From: Nitrospira sp. MA-1
GTDB lineage: Bacteria > Nitrospirota > Nitrospiria > Nitrospirales > UBA8639
Assembly (NCBI GenBank): GCA_032139905.1
Contig: JAQJDB010000004.1
Coordinates: 186,001-250,000 of the forward strand
Length of the DNA stretch: 64,000 nucleotides
Direction: 5' to 3'
Numbering within the stretch: the first letter of the stretch is position 1; each line of letters starts with the position of its first letter. Under the pieces are notes generated by a model. That model did no database searches, had not been told where the DNA came from, and saw only the letters and a list, made by a program, of their open reading frames with translations. Shown in pieces: positions 9,787 through 19,480 of this stretch. The position numbers and the translations under genes are program-made.

Positions 9787-10752
9787 ATGGAAACCTTCAG
9801 ATTACTTATCGTCTTTGTGGCCCTAGGAGCGTCCGTCTTCGGCCAAGATGTCATGGCAGAAGAGCTGCCATCCTTTACGACTGGTTTGGCGCAAACGGTC
9901 AATCCCGGCCTTTATGCGTGCAGTGATACCAACGCGCGCATCAGTGCAGTCGGAAAGATCAAGGCAAAAGACGGCACAGAGTGGATCGTGCCGGCCAAGA
10001 CGCATTTCGAAAGCGCGGCAAAGGCGGCGGATCTCTACAATGAATGTAACGGAATCCGGTTGCGCCGGTCGGCAGATCTCGACCTCAAGTCGGTTCCCGT
10101 GATCGATGCCGGTGGCAGCGATATCTTCACGGCATACATTTTTGCCGACAACTATTTTGAGCTTTACGTCAACGGTACACTCCTCGCGGTCGATGCGGTT
10201 CCTTTCACGCCCTTTAACAGTAGCGTCATTCGCTTCAAAGCGACCCGGCCGTTTTCTCTCGCTGTGATGGGCGTTGACTGGGAAGAAAACCTTGGTCTCG
10301 GCTCTGAGCAGAACAGGGGACATGCCTATCATCCAGGTGACGCCGGGTTGGTTGCCGTGATTAAGGACGAGAGCGGGCAGACAGTTGCCGTCACGGACAA
10401 AACGTGGCGTGCTCAAACATTTTACATTTCGCCACTCAATGCCCGCGCTTGCCTGAAAGTACGTGGCCCGGTTCGAGACAGCTCTGCCTGTTCGATGGAA
10501 AGTGTTCGAGACGGCAGTTCATTCTCCGCGGCGCATTGGCAGGTTCCTGCTAGCTGGTTCGCACCGGTTTTCGATGATAGCGACTGGCCGCACGCCACCG
10601 TTTTCACCAACGACACCGTTGGCGTGAATAACAAACCGGCCTACATGAATTTTCGGAATGTATTCGATGACCCGATTGCCGACGCCGACTTCATCTGGTC
10701 ATCGAATCTGATCCTCGATAACCTGGTGCTCATGCGAAAGGTCGTCGAATAA
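9787..10752 (+). CDS. Secreted hypothetical protein
   Basis: A 321-residue protein from the ATG at 9787, preceded by GGAG nine bases upstream; an in-frame GTG lies at 9745. The first 25 residues or so (ETFRLLIVFVALGASVFG) form a signal peptide, so export is expected. The mature part is beta-rich, with segments such as AYIFADNYFELYVNGTLL and TDKTWRAQTFY that recall the jelly-roll carbohydrate-binding modules found beside glycosidase domains. No catalytic residues or family were recognised. Four cysteines in the mature part could form disulfides. Confidence 0.75.
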   Translation: METFRLLIVFVALGASVFGQDVMAEELPSFTTGLAQTVNPGLYACSDTNARISAVGKIKAKDGTEWIVPAKTHFESAAKAADLYNECNGIRLRRSADLDLKSVPVIDAGGSDIFTAYIFADNYFELYVNGTLLAVDAVPFTPFNSSVIRFKATRPFSLAVMGVDWEENLGLGSEQNRGHAYHPGDAGLVAVIKDESGQTVAVTDKTWRAQTFYISPLNARACLKVRGPVRDSSACSMESVRDGSSFSAAHWQVPASWFAPVFDDSDWPHATVFTNDTVGVNNKPAYMNFRNVFDDPIADADFIWSSNLILDNLVLMRKVVE

Positions 10753-10929
10753 CGAGAGGCACTGGGTGTGTTTGTTTCTAGGGAAAACTGCAAAGACCCG
10801 CATGGGTTGAATCAGCACATCTTATTGGCAGAGAGGCATCGTCCCTCAACCAGAGAGAGGTATCGACAATTTTTCACCAAGGAGCATACTCAGGCTTCAT
10901 TTTGCCAATTGGTAATTGACGAATCCGCA

Positions 10930-12990
10930 CTATTCAAGTGTGTTTACAGAGGAAGCGTGCTGACTCCCTGAGCCCCGGAGGTCGAGGCGAATTCTTGCTT
11001 CGGCAAGATCCAGGTGACTGAGAATCCCGACCGGTCGGGATTGATGATCCAACACTGGAGCCTGTTTCACATCCTTCATATACAAAACCCGTAAAGCTTT
11101 CCGGACAGTCTGCCCCTCACGGAGTGCGGCGACCTCATGCTTGGCGATCGTGTCGACGGACTCACCGAAATCCTGGCCATGGGTCATGGCCCGATAGAGA
11201 TCCGTCTCTGTCAGAATGCCGGTCATTTTCCCTTCCGCATCCACGATAGGCAACAAGGTCTGTGAACAATTTCCAAAGGCCAGGATGGCCTCATTGATCG
11301 TGGCGGTTTCGGATAGACTCGGTGCGGATTTTTTCATCACGTCTTCGACCGGAGAGGAGAGCAGTTCCGTCGTCCAGCGTGTTTCGCCCAATACTTCTTC
11401 TTGTGACGGTCGTTGGGCCGTGTGACGAAGGATCTGACTGAGCGTTTGGAAACTCTCGACGAAGGTTTTGAATTCTTTTGAATTAAACACCATGAGGGTT
11501 GCTCCGGTCTTGGCTGTGACGGTGACGCGCCGCACCATCCCATATAAAAACGATCCCTCACCAAAGTGTTCCCCAGGGAGTACTTCGTCTTGCCACAGCA
11601 CTTTCCCGTCGCCATCGTATCGGGTGGCTTCCAATGTGCCGTCTTCCACAATATAAAAAGCGGAACCTCGTTCCCCCTGGCGGAAAATCACATCCCCCGG
11701 TTCCACATGTATGCGCGCAATTTTTTGTGTTTTTTTTAGATCCAGGTAATTGAGATCCGGCGGGAAAAAGAGCTCAAAAGTCCAATCGACCATGACCCGC
11801 AGTTTGCGGTCGAGTCCGGGCAATTTCAGCAAATGAACTGTGCGTGTTATCCACCAGGCAATAAACCCGCTAAACTGGAAACCCATGATCGAACAGACGC
11901 CTTTGTGATGTCCGATCGTGGCCATCTGGCCCAGCGTTTTGTAACGGAACGAAGCAAGGGGTTTGCCGGAGGAAGATAAGGCAATGTTCTCGGCCGCATG
12001 CCGGCCAAGTTGTATGGCAAATTGGGCCGTTGGCGGACATTGATTCCCATACCCGTCGGGATTGGCTGCGCCATCCCCAATGCCCCAGACATGGGTATGT
12101 CCCTTGAGTCGTAAATATTCGTCGGTCACCAGCCATCCGTTGGCATACTCTGCGGCCAAATCTTTGAGCACCGGATTCGGGGCATTGCCAATGGTACAAA
12201 TCTGGTTCTGGGATTCAAGGCTGGTGCCATCGTTCAAACGGATATATCCTGCGCTCACCGAGGAGGCCCGCCTGTTGAGCAACACGGTCATTCCCCGGGA
12301 TTCAAGAAATCGTTGCGCAAAATGCCCGAGGTCTTCGCCCAGTTCAGGGAGTAAATGTGCGCCCGAGTGCACCAGGGTGACCCGCAACTCCGACGGGTCA
12401 AATGCGGGATAAAACCCTCTGGCATCCTGTAACAAATCAAGAATTTCACCAGCCGTTTCGACCCCGCTGTATCCACCACCGACGACCACGAAATGAAGGA
12501 GAGATCGGCGGATATCGGGGTCGGGTTCAAGATCCGCCTCCTCCAACCGTTTAATAATATGTTCCCGGATTCCCAGGGCATCAGCCAATGTTTTTAAAAA
12601 TAACCCGTGCTCCATCATGCCCGGTACCGCGCGGAGATTGGTGCTACTTCCCAACGCGATGACCAGGTGTTCGGCCTCGACGGGTTCCAGGCTTGCCCCC
12701 TCATCCGCATTGAATTCGATTCGTCGTTCTTCAAGATCAATGTTCGTGACCTCGGCACGTTGCACCTTACAGCGGCGCAAGGCTAGTCGAATGGGATTCA
12801 TGACATGGCGCGGCTCGATACCCGCCCCGATCACTTCCGAAAGAAAGGGTTGATAGACGAAATAGTTCTCAGCGCTGACCAGCAGCACGCGTTTGGCCGT
12901 GTCGTTCCCCCAAAGTTTTTCGAGTCGACGGGCGCAGGCCAGACCGGCAAATCCACCACCAAGAATGACGACTTCCCATTTTTTTTGCAT
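10930..12990 (-). CDS. Type II NADH dehydrogenase fused to cNMP-binding and CBS domains
   Basis: A 686-residue fusion. Residues about 1-400 form an NDH-2-type flavoprotein: GGGFAGL FAD motif at the start, NAD-binding VVVGGGYSGVETAGE near 170, and GIGDGAA for flavin near 300. A hydrophobic stretch around FSGFIAWWITRTVHLL probably docks on the membrane. A cyclic-nucleotide-binding domain follows (VEPGDVIFRQGERGSAFYIV ... PGEHFGEGSF), then a CBS pair (PVEDVMKK ... GILTETDL and VRKALRVLYMKDVKQAPV ... GILSHLDL). The enzyme would pass electrons from NADH to quinone without pumping protons, and the added domains suggest gating by nucleotides. The gene stands alone. Confidence 0.9.
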   Translation of the reverse strand: MQKKWEVVILGGGFAGLACARRLEKLWGNDTAKRVLLVSAENYFVYQPFLSEVIGAGIEPRHVMNPIRLALRRCKVQRAEVTNIDLEERRIEFNADEGASLEPVEAEHLVIALGSSTNLRAVPGMMEHGLFLKTLADALGIREHIIKRLEEADLEPDPDIRRSLLHFVVVGGGYSGVETAGEILDLLQDARGFYPAFDPSELRVTLVHSGAHLLPELGEDLGHFAQRFLESRGMTVLLNRRASSVSAGYIRLNDGTSLESQNQICTIGNAPNPVLKDLAAEYANGWLVTDEYLRLKGHTHVWGIGDGAANPDGYGNQCPPTAQFAIQLGRHAAENIALSSSGKPLASFRYKTLGQMATIGHHKGVCSIMGFQFSGFIAWWITRTVHLLKLPGLDRKLRVMVDWTFELFFPPDLNYLDLKKTQKIARIHVEPGDVIFRQGERGSAFYIVEDGTLEATRYDGDGKVLWQDEVLPGEHFGEGSFLYGMVRRVTVTAKTGATLMVFNSKEFKTFVESFQTLSQILRHTAQRPSQEEVLGETRWTTELLSSPVEDVMKKSAPSLSETATINEAILAFGNCSQTLLPIVDAEGKMTGILTETDLYRAMTHGQDFGESVDTIAKHEVAALREGQTVRKALRVLYMKDVKQAPVLDHQSRPVGILSHLDLAEARIRLDLRGSGSQHASSVNTLE

Positions 12991-13409
12991 ACGGCCTATC
13001 GTCTTTTCTTTTATTGATCAGGTGTCGTGATTACGTCAATCTTGTGCAGGAACACTTCTCATCGCAAAAATTTTTTCGTTCGCCCAAGATGCTACCGAGT
13101 TTAACATGCTTATACTCCTCATCGCCCCTCAGGAGAACTGGGAATTTCCCTGGTTGGGTAGATGAAAGACCCTTGCTGAGTCTCCCGTTCTGACCTGTTA
13201 GCCGAGAAGATCCTGTTTCAGCTTGCCGGGCCTTCGCCGAAACAGCTAGATTTTCCTATTGATGACCGTGTCCAGGAAGCACGGTCAAATGAACCATGGG
13301 TCAAGGTGTGAGAGGATAGACAAAACTTTCACTGTGGCTCTTCGCCTGCCGGTCCTGCCACCGCGAGGCCAGGTGATTCACGACCATCGCGACGATTAGG
13401 AGATATGAC
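12991..13409. other. Intergenic region with two tandem hairpins
   Basis: This stretch separates the divergent NDH-2 fusion and VOC genes. It contains two perfect stems: CTGTTTC/GAAACAG at 13213-13245, with an inner GGC/GCC pairing, and GACCGTG/CACGGTC at 13264-13286. Neither has a T-run. They may be a regulatory leader or terminator pair; no known RNA family is recognised. Confidence 0.4.
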
Positions 13410-13784
13410 ATGTCGATTGAACTCAATCACACTATCGTCCCGGCGCATGACAAAGTGGCATCGGCAAAATTCTATGCGAAAATTTTCGGGCTCGTGTTCG
13501 ACGAAGGAAAGGTCGGATATTTCGCGCCGCTACGGATTAATGAGACGCTCACGTTTGATTTCGATGATGATGAGGTCGGCACCTTCGACATTCATCACTA
13601 TGCATTCAAGGTCGGTGAAGAGGATTTTGACCGGATCTTTGGTCGCATTCAGGCCGAAGGCATTCCCTATGGGAGCGGACCAAGTGCGCGGGAGGATATG
13701 ACTATCAACCACCGGGGTGGCGGGCGCGGAGTATACTTTTGCGATCAGAACGGACACATTCTTGAACTCCTTACGGTGGAGTAG
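13410..13784 (+). CDS. VOC-family (glyoxalase/bleomycin-resistance-like) protein
   Basis: A 124-residue single-domain protein with the beta-alpha-beta-beta-beta halves of the vicinal oxygen chelate fold. It opens with LNHTIVPAHDKVASAKFYAKIFGL, has HHYAFKV in the second half, and ends GRGVYFCDQNGHILELLTV, where Glu and His positions normally bind the metal. AGGAGA precedes the ATG. It is 35 bp upstream of the glucose-6-phosphate dehydrogenase gene in the same direction, so co-transcription is likely. The substrate cannot be told from sequence. Confidence 0.88.
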   Translation: MSIELNHTIVPAHDKVASAKFYAKIFGLVFDEGKVGYFAPLRINETLTFDFDDDEVGTFDIHHYAFKVGEEDFDRIFGRIQAEGIPYGSGPSAREDMTINHRGGGRGVYFCDQNGHILELLTVE

Positions 13785-13819
13785 GGTGGGATCAATTGTC
13801 TTGATGGTCTAGGGAGGAA

Positions 13820-15208
13820 ATGATGGGGAATGCTCGTTCAGATGCTCTTGTGCTTTTCGGGGCCACAGGCGACCTCGCACAGAAGAAAATTTTTCCGGCG
13901 CTTCAGGCCATGATTCAACGTGGGAAGATCGACGTTCCGATTATCGGTGTCGCCAGAGGCGGCAAGGATGTGGACCACCTCCGACAGCGTGCCAGGGACA
14001 GTCTGGAAAAATTCGGCGGCGGGGTCGATGAGACGGCTTTTGCCAAGCTTTCCGATTTGCTCAGATGTGTTGATGGGGATTATCAGGAGGAAGATACGTT
14101 TACCCGTTTACGTCAGACCCTAGATACCGCGCAACGCCCTCTCTTCTATTTGGCCATCCCTCCGTCTCTGTTTCCAGCCGTGGTGAAAAGCTTAGGAAAG
14201 TCAGGCTGTGCCTCCGGCGCACGAGTCGTCGTGGAAAAACCTTTCGGGCGCGATCTGGCTTCCGCTCAAGCCCTGAATGGTACCCTGCGCAGTGTTTTTG
14301 ATGAATCGGCAATTTTCCGCATCGATCATTACCTCGGAAAGGAGTCGATTCAAAATCTCCTGTTTTTTCGTTTTGCCAATTCATTTCTTGAGCCCATCTG
14401 GAACCGCAACTACGTCGAAAGTGTGCAGATCACGATGGCGGAGCAATTCGGGGTAGACGGGCGTGGCAAGTTTTATGAGGAAACCGGTGCGATCCGGGAC
14501 GTCGTGCAGAATCACTTATTGCAAGTGGTGGCCAATCTGGCCATGGAGCCACCCGTCAGTTCCGGTGGGGAAGCTCTGCGCGATGAACGGGTTAAGGCCT
14601 TCAAGGGCATTCGGCCACTCACGGGAAATTCCCTGGTGCGGGGGCAGTTCCGGGGCTATCGTGAGGAAGCCGGGGTGAGGCCGGATTCGCAGGTGGAAAC
14701 CTTTGCCTCGATGCAGCTTCATATCGATTCGTGGCGGTGGGAAGGCGTTCCCTTTTTCATTCGAACAGGGAAATGCCTTCCGGTGACGGCCACAGAAGTG
14801 TTGGTCAAACTGAAACATCCCCCTCATCAGCTCTTTGACGACAGTCGGTCAGATGCATCGAACCATATTCGTTTCCGGTTGGGTCCGGATCGAGTCGCGA
14901 TTGCGATGGGCGCCCGAGCGAAGAAGCCGGGCGAACGGATGACCGGCGAAGACATCGAGCTTTATGTCTGTCGCCAACAAGGGGACGAACAAGGAGCCTA
15001 TGAGCGCCTCATCGGCGATGCGATGGCGGGAGATGCCGCGTTGTTTGCCCGGGAGGATGGAGTCGAAGAGGCCTGGCGCATTGTGGATCCAGTTTTGAAG
15101 ATGTCCACCCCTGTCTTTGAATATGCGGCAGGGACGTGGGGTCCCAATGAGGCGCAGGCTGTCGTGGCGGATATTGGTGGATGGCACAATCCGGCCGAGG
15201 AAGATTGA
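13820..15208 (+). CDS. zwf: Glucose-6-phosphate 1-dehydrogenase
   Basis: A 462-residue cytosolic enzyme oxidising glucose-6-phosphate to 6-phosphogluconolactone with NAD(P)+, the entry step of the oxidative pentose phosphate pathway. The nucleotide motif [15 protein letters not shown] is near residue 14 and the active-site signature RIDHYLGKE near 167. [11 protein letters not shown] and [10 protein letters not shown] are also intact. Length is slightly below the usual 480-490. A GGGAGG site precedes paired ATGs at 13820 and 13823. No gnd or pgl gene follows, unlike many zwf operons; the isomerase gene (pgi) lies 19 kb away. Confidence 0.96.
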   Translation: MMGNARSDALVLFGATGDLAQKKIFPALQAMIQRGKIDVPIIGVARGGKDVDHLRQRARDSLEKFGGGVDETAFAKLSDLLRCVDGDYQEEDTFTRLRQTLDTAQRPLFYLAIPPSLFPAVVKSLGKSGCASGARVVVEKPFGRDLASAQALNGTLRSVFDESAIFRIDHYLGKESIQNLLFFRFANSFLEPIWNRNYVESVQITMAEQFGVDGRGKFYEETGAIRDVVQNHLLQVVANLAMEPPVSSGGEALRDERVKAFKGIRPLTGNSLVRGQFRGYREEAGVRPDSQVETFASMQLHIDSWRWEGVPFFIRTGKCLPVTATEVLVKLKHPPHQLFDDSRSDASNHIRFRLGPDRVAIAMGARAKKPGERMTGEDIELYVCRQQGDEQGAYERLIGDAMAGDAALFAREDGVEEAWRIVDPVLKMSTPVFEYAAGTWGPNEAQAVVADIGGWHNPAEED

Positions 15209-15530
15209 GCTGATCAACTTGCTCTTAATAAGCCTTCACCCGTTTTTCTCCATTCGTTGAAACGTTCTTTCCTGCTGTATGTACTGATGAATGTCCCGGT
15301 CACATGGAGAAGGATCGCCTGACTAGGAAATTCTCAAGGAGGCCTGCAACAATTTTGGCGCAGGTATATAGAGGTTTTGCTAGAATTCAGAGTAGGCGAA
15401 TCTGATAATGGGTGGGGCCGATGCGAGTATGGCGAACTTCTGCCAGTACCTGCGCTACTCTTCTGGTGGCGACAGCGTGCGGTGTCTTGGACGGCTTTCC
15501 TGTCGCCGCTGAACAAACCGTACCCACCCG
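15209..15530. other. Intergenic region
   Basis: No gene, RNA or repeat is recognised between zwf and the chromate transporter gene. Open frames here are shadows of the transporter start region. Confidence 0.4.
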
Positions 15531-16895
15531 ATGAACAAGCCGGATGCCCCCTCTGTCGCGCCTCCCGCATCACCCCCAACGCCGGTGACCTTCTGGCAGG
15601 CCTTCGTCTTCTGGCTCAAGCTCGGATTCATCAGCTTCGGCGGGCCTGCCGGACAGATTGCCATTATGCATCAGGAACTGGTCGAGCGTCGGCGCTGGAT
15701 TTCCGAGCGGCGTTTCCTGCATGCGCTGAACTACTGCATGATCCTGCCCGGCCCGGAAGCCCAACAGCTCGCCACCTATATCGGTTGGCTGATGCATCGA
15801 ACGTGGGGCGGAATCGTGGCCGGGGCACTGTTCGTCCTGCCGTCGCTTCTGATCCTGATCGCCTTGTCGTGGATCTATATCGCGTTCGGTGACGTGGCGC
15901 TGGTTGCAGGTTTGTTTTACGGCATCAAACCCGCCGTGACGGCCATTGTGGTTCAAGCCGCTCAGAGGATCGGCTCGCGGGCGCTCAAGAACAATGTGCT
16001 GTGGGCAATTGCCGCCGCATCCTTTGTGGCGATATTTGCACTCAACGTGCCGTTTCCCGCCATTATCCTCTTAGCTGGACTGATCGGCCACTTCGGCGGT
16101 CTGATCGTTCCTGACAGGTTTAGAGCCGGTGGCGGCCACAACCAAACCGACACCTCGGTTGGCTCAACGCTTATTGACGACGACACTCCGCCACCCGAGC
16201 ATGCCCATTTTCGTTTGACAAAATTGCTCAAAATCACTGTCGTTGGAGGCGTGTTGTGGGCTGCCCCGATGGCGTTGCTGGTGGCCAACTTTGGCTGGCA
16301 GCACACGCTGACGCAAATGGGCTGGTTCTTCACCAAAGCGGCCCTGGTAACTTTCGGAGGGGCCTATGCGGTGCTGCCCTACGTGTACCAGGGTGCGGTT
16401 GGGCATTATGGCTGGCTCACCCCCACGCAAATGATCGACGGTTTGGCGCTTGGTGAAACCACTCCGGGGCCGCTCATCATGGTCGTGGCTTTTGTCGGGT
16501 TCGTCGGCGGCTACGTGAAAGTATTATTCGGGCCGGAGTTTGTATTTCTCGCCGGGGCGGTTGCCGCAATACTGGTGACGTGGTTCACCTTTCTTCCCTC
16601 ATTCCTGTTCATTCTGGTGGGAGGCCCCTTGGTCGAATCGACCCACGGCGACATCACATTCACAGCACCCCTTACCGCCATCACAGCGGCCGTTGTGGGA
16701 GTCATCCTCAATCTGGCGCTGTTCTTCGGCTACCACGTTCTATGGCCGCACGGCTTCACCGGCGCCTTCGACTGGGTGTCGGCTTTAATCGCGCTGGCCG
16801 CCGCCGTGGCCCTGTTCCGCTACCGGCGGAATGTCATTGAGGTCATCGTCGTCTGCGCGCTAATCGGGCTGATCATAAAAACATTGATTCTGTGA
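15531..16895 (+). CDS. chrA: Chromate transporter (ChrA/CHR family)
   Basis: A 454-residue inner-membrane protein with two homologous halves, about 10-12 membrane segments. The first half carries FWLKLGFISFGGPAGQIA and the conserved LNYCMILPGPEAQQLATYIGW. The second half repeats this as FFTKAALVTFGGAYAVLPYV and GLALGETTPGPLIMV. Both PGPEA/TPGPL signatures of the CHR superfamily are present. It would export chromate, or take up a related oxyanion. The gene is more GC-rich than its neighbours, which may hint at separate acquisition. It converges on the methyltransferase gene. Confidence 0.93.
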   Translation: MNKPDAPSVAPPASPPTPVTFWQAFVFWLKLGFISFGGPAGQIAIMHQELVERRRWISERRFLHALNYCMILPGPEAQQLATYIGWLMHRTWGGIVAGALFVLPSLLILIALSWIYIAFGDVALVAGLFYGIKPAVTAIVVQAAQRIGSRALKNNVLWAIAAASFVAIFALNVPFPAIILLAGLIGHFGGLIVPDRFRAGGGHNQTDTSVGSTLIDDDTPPPEHAHFRLTKLLKITVVGGVLWAAPMALLVANFGWQHTLTQMGWFFTKAALVTFGGAYAVLPYVYQGAVGHYGWLTPTQMIDGLALGETTPGPLIMVVAFVGFVGGYVKVLFGPEFVFLAGAVAAILVTWFTFLPSFLFILVGGPLVESTHGDITFTAPLTAITAAVVGVILNLALFFGYHVLWPHGFTGAFDWVSALIALAAAVALFRYRRNVIEVIVVCALIGLIIKTLIL

Positions 16896-16938
16896 GGTGA
16901 GTCATGAAGTGGATTTCCGGGGACGATCCCCAAAAAGT

Positions 16939-17556
16939 TCAGGGCTTGCGTCTCATAAAGCGACAATAGATGAACGGTTGCTTGTTGCCCCCAGGGATGT
17001 GGTGGATCTGTTCAACCGACTCAACAAGCTCAAAATTATTCCCAATGGCTAAGGTCAAAAATTCAGGGGAATAGCAAACAACAGGTAAGCCGCTGCATGT
17101 TGGTGGCGCCTCATAGGCAAAGGCCGCGATGATCAAGTGACCTTGCGCACTAACAGTCCTGTGCATGGTCTCGCAGTATTTTTCTCGATCCTCCGCTTCG
17201 GTCAGAAAATGAAACAGGGCCCGGTCGTGCCACACATCGTACGTCTTGGACGAACGAAAATGGGTGACATCACCTTCGATCCAGGTCACCCGGTTCGCGC
17301 GATCGCACAGTCTGTCCTTGGCACGATCCAAAGCGGCGGCAGAAATATCGAGAACGGTAAGGTGCTCGAAGCCTTGGTCGAGAAGATGATCAACCAGGGT
17401 TGAATCGCCCCCTCCCACGTCGATTAGGCTTGCGGTCTTTTGAACCCCTGTTGACTCGATCAAATGCAATGACATCGTGGGATGGGACTGATACCAGCCC
17501 CACTCCTCGGCAGCTGTGGTCCGGTAGATCTTCTCCCAATGGGTTTTCCTGTCCAT
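16939..17556 (-). CDS. Class I SAM-dependent methyltransferase
   Basis: A 205-residue soluble enzyme. Motif I LIDVGGGDSTLVDHLL is near residue 43, the acidic strand LTVLDIS near 67, and the motif IV-like region DVWHDRALFHFLTEAEDR near 105. The opening HWEKIYRTTAAEEWGWYQ is typical of small methyltransferases annotated as tellurite/thiopurine-like, but the substrate is unknown. It lies 22 bp downstream of a frameshifted DsrE-like gene, in the same direction. Confidence 0.88.
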   Translation of the reverse strand: MDRKTHWEKIYRTTAAEEWGWYQSHPTMSLHLIESTGVQKTASLIDVGGGDSTLVDHLLDQGFEHLTVLDISAAALDRAKDRLCDRANRVTWIEGDVTHFRSSKTYDVWHDRALFHFLTEAEDREKYCETMHRTVSAQGHLIIAAFAYEAPPTCSGLPVVCYSPEFLTLAIGNNFELVESVEQIHHIPGGNKQPFIYCRFMRRKP

Positions 17557-17578
17557 CTGTTAACCTCTTTTTTATTAT

Positions 17579-18110
17579 TTAATACGCAATGATGGGGTTC
17601 GCAGATTGAAAAAGTTCGACCATGTGTTTCAATGCAATAGGGGTGACTTCTGGTGCGACGTCCTGAAGGTCAATATTATACAGGGGCATCATGGTCAGAT
17701 TGCCATAGATAGGTACTCCCATCTTTTTCAGGAACGCCAAGTATTCTCCATACTGATGGGGAATCTCTTCCAACGGCATGCCCATCTGGTCAGCCAGACT
17801 GATTCGCTCGCGTTCCGGTAGCTCGGCCCGATCGAGGGCTGTTGTGTCTGAATGTACCAAACGCCGGAACCATCCAACCCCCTTTGTGACGGAGATAAGG
17901 TTCTGGCATCCGCTAGAATGGTGACCTGATGCCCGGCATTCACTATTGCCCAGGCCACGTTGGGGACCGGGCAAATCTGGGCATCATCTTCGGTCAAGGA
18001 AGACTTCATATGGATCGGGATGTGTTGACGCTGAATTTGCTCAGCCTCAACGGCCCTATTTCCGTAAGAAGTGGTAAGACGACGACGCACAGGCCCAAAA
18101 TGAATTTCAT
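17579..18110 (-). pseudogene. Frameshifted DsrE-like exported protein
   Basis: Three frames must be joined to read it. The start at 18110 opens MKFILGLCVVVLPLLT, a signal peptide. The next frame gives NVAWAIVNAGHQVTILADAR, a DsrE/F-like strand-helix. The last frame gives TTALDRAELPERERISLADQM through to a natural stop, with a conserved-looking C-terminus. Similar DsrE-fold proteins are thought to handle sulfur or act in redox. The clean start and end suggest either very recent decay or sequencing indels. It precedes the methyltransferase gene. Confidence 0.65.
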
Positions 18111-18155
18111 GTTTTTCTTACACCATCTCCTTCGCGATTGTTACAACTATGGGGT

Positions 18156-18368
18156 TTACGTGTCCAAGTGGGTTGTCTGCTGAGGCGGACAGGACACCGT
18201 TCCATAGGAACAAAAGACGCAACAATCTCCTTTCTTGGGTTTGAGAATCGTCCGGCACTTCAGGCACTCATACATCACCCGGCAGGAATCAAGTGACATG
18301 GTTTCGGTCTTCTGAAAACCGCATTGCGGACAGCGTAGGACGGATTGTCGTTGTGCGCTTACTCCCAT
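18156..18368 (-). CDS. GDCCVxC-domain mini-protein
   Basis: A 70-residue cysteine-rich protein. It has two CxxC pairs (CPQCGFQ and CLKCRT) around a hydrophobic core, then the signature GDCCVFCSYGTVSCPP. The first part looks like a zinc ribbon. The signature matches the small GDCCVxC (seleno)protein family that is often beside mercury-resistance genes; here both signature positions are ordinary cysteines. It is divergent from the merR-like gene, so it may share control with it. The biochemical role is unknown; metal binding or thiol chemistry is inferred. Confidence 0.8.
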   Translation of the reverse strand: MGVSAQRQSVLRCPQCGFQKTETMSLDSCRVMYECLKCRTILKPKKGDCCVFCSYGTVSCPPQQTTHLDT

Positions 18369-18500
18369 TGGCCATTCTCCATTTTTTTCTGCATGATCGT
18401 TCGTACTACCCCAATCTTTATTCCATAGAGTTAGTCCAAGTCAGGAAACGTTTCATACTTATAAGACAAGTTTCCTCCTTCCTGATTCTCATGGTACAAC

Positions 18501-18515
18501 CTGTAGCAACTACAG
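18501..18515. promoter_or_regulatory. MerR-type operator
   Basis: A perfect inverted repeat CTGTAG-caa-CTACAG lies 32 bases before the merR-like start. Its size and symmetry fit the spacer dyads that MerR-family regulators bind. It probably controls merR-ynfA and perhaps the divergent GDCCVxC gene. Confidence 0.55.
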
Positions 18516-18547
18516 ATGCAAGAAGGTGTCTTAAGGAGCGAGGCAGC

Positions 18548-18949
18548 ATGGATACGATCGGAGTCTTGTCTCGAAAGACCGGGTGCCACATCGAGACCAT
18601 CCGCTATTACGAGCGTATTGGTTTGCTGTCGAAACCACCGAGAACCGAAGGCGGACACCGTCTCTATGACAAGGAACCACTCAGACGGTTGGTCTTTATT
18701 CGTCGTAGCCGGGAACTGGGATTTTCGCTTAAGGAGATTCGCACGCTGTTCAAGTTGGTTGACGGCGAGCGGTACACGTGCCAGGAAGTGAAGGGGGTAA
18801 CGGAGCAACATCTCAGGGATGTCAGTAAAAAAATCTCAGATTTGCGTAGGCTTCAAAAAATACTTCGTTCGATTTCCTCTCAATGCGAAGGAGGTTTGGT
18901 TCCTGACTGTCCCATTATTGAATCGCTGTTTGAGGAGAAATGCCCATGA
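18548..18949 (+). CDS. MerR-family transcriptional regulator (mercury/metal type)
   Basis: A 133-residue regulator from the ATG at 18548, which follows AAGGAGCGA; the longer open frame upstream is not supported. The N-terminal winged helix-turn-helix is complete ([25 protein letters not shown] ... [30 protein letters not shown]). A long dimer helix follows, with cysteines at about 78 (YTCQEV), 117 (SQCEGG) and 123 (PDCPI), the three-Cys layout of MerR proteins that bind Hg(II). Its stop overlaps the ynfA start by ATGA. A matching dyad lies just upstream. Confidence 0.9.
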   Translation: MDTIGVLSRKTGCHIETIRYYERIGLLSKPPRTEGGHRLYDKEPLRRLVFIRRSRELGFSLKEIRTLFKLVDGERYTCQEVKGVTEQHLRDVSKKISDLRRLQKILRSISSQCEGGLVPDCPIIESLFEEKCP

Positions 18950-19272
18950 ATACGTTAGCGGTTTATGTCGGAGCCGCTTTGGCTGAAATCGGCGGATGTT
19001 TTGCGTTCTGGATGTGGCTTAGGCTACACCGAACACCCTGGTTGGGAATAGTGGGAATCGTTTCCCTTGTGATTTTTGCCGTGATACTGACACGTTCAGA
19101 AGCGGTCTTTGCGGGGCGAGCCTATGCGGCCTATGGGGGAGTCTATATCATGGCCTCTCTGGTATGGCTGTGGGCTGTGGAAGGAATGCCCCCTGACCGG
19201 TGGGACGTGGTTGGAGCCGGGATGTGTTTAGCGGGAGCGGCGATGATTCTCTGGGCTCCCAGAATGGGGTAG
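18946..19272 (+). CDS. YnfA/UPF0060-family small membrane protein
   Basis: A 108-residue protein with four predicted membrane helices ([21 protein letters not shown], a second near [13 protein letters not shown], a third near [17 protein letters not shown], a fourth near [15 protein letters not shown]). The family contains SMR-like putative exporters. The ATG at 18946 is preferred because GAGGAG lies eight bases upstream. The ATGA overlap with the merR-like gene implies translational coupling, so its expression should follow that regulator's signal, plausibly a metal. Confidence 0.9.
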   Translation: MNTLAVYVGAALAEIGGCFAFWMWLRLHRTPWLGIVGIVSLVIFAVILTRSEAVFAGRAYAAYGGVYIMASLVWLWAVEGMPPDRWDVVGAGMCLAGAAMILWAPRMG

Positions 19273-19286
19273 AAGAAAGGCTAATC

Positions 19287-19480
19287 ATGTCTGTCAGCTA
19301 TGCGTTGTTTTTTATTAGGGAAGAAGTTTTTGATCATCTTAAAAAAAACAAAGGTTGGGAGATCGGCGTAGGTCCAAGCCTCATGGTGGTAGACTCCAGA
19401 TTTGGAAGTGCACTTATGAGTACAACGGCCTGGGACGACATCAAGTTGGTGAAGGACGCGAGTTACGCCCGATTGGATCT
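19287..19480 (+). pseudogene. Fragment of a YSC84/SYLF-domain lipid-binding protein
   Basis: From the ATG at 19287 the frame reads VSYALFFIREEVFDHL, then GWEIGVGPSLMVVDSRFG and STTAWDDI. This matches the C-terminal half of Ysc84/SYLF domains (GWEIGVGPS.VVVD...TTT..DI), but the following GLMAGLGLEG strand and the whole N-terminal part are missing. The frame runs on into the ion channel gene on the other strand. It is probably a truncated leftover. Confidence 0.45.
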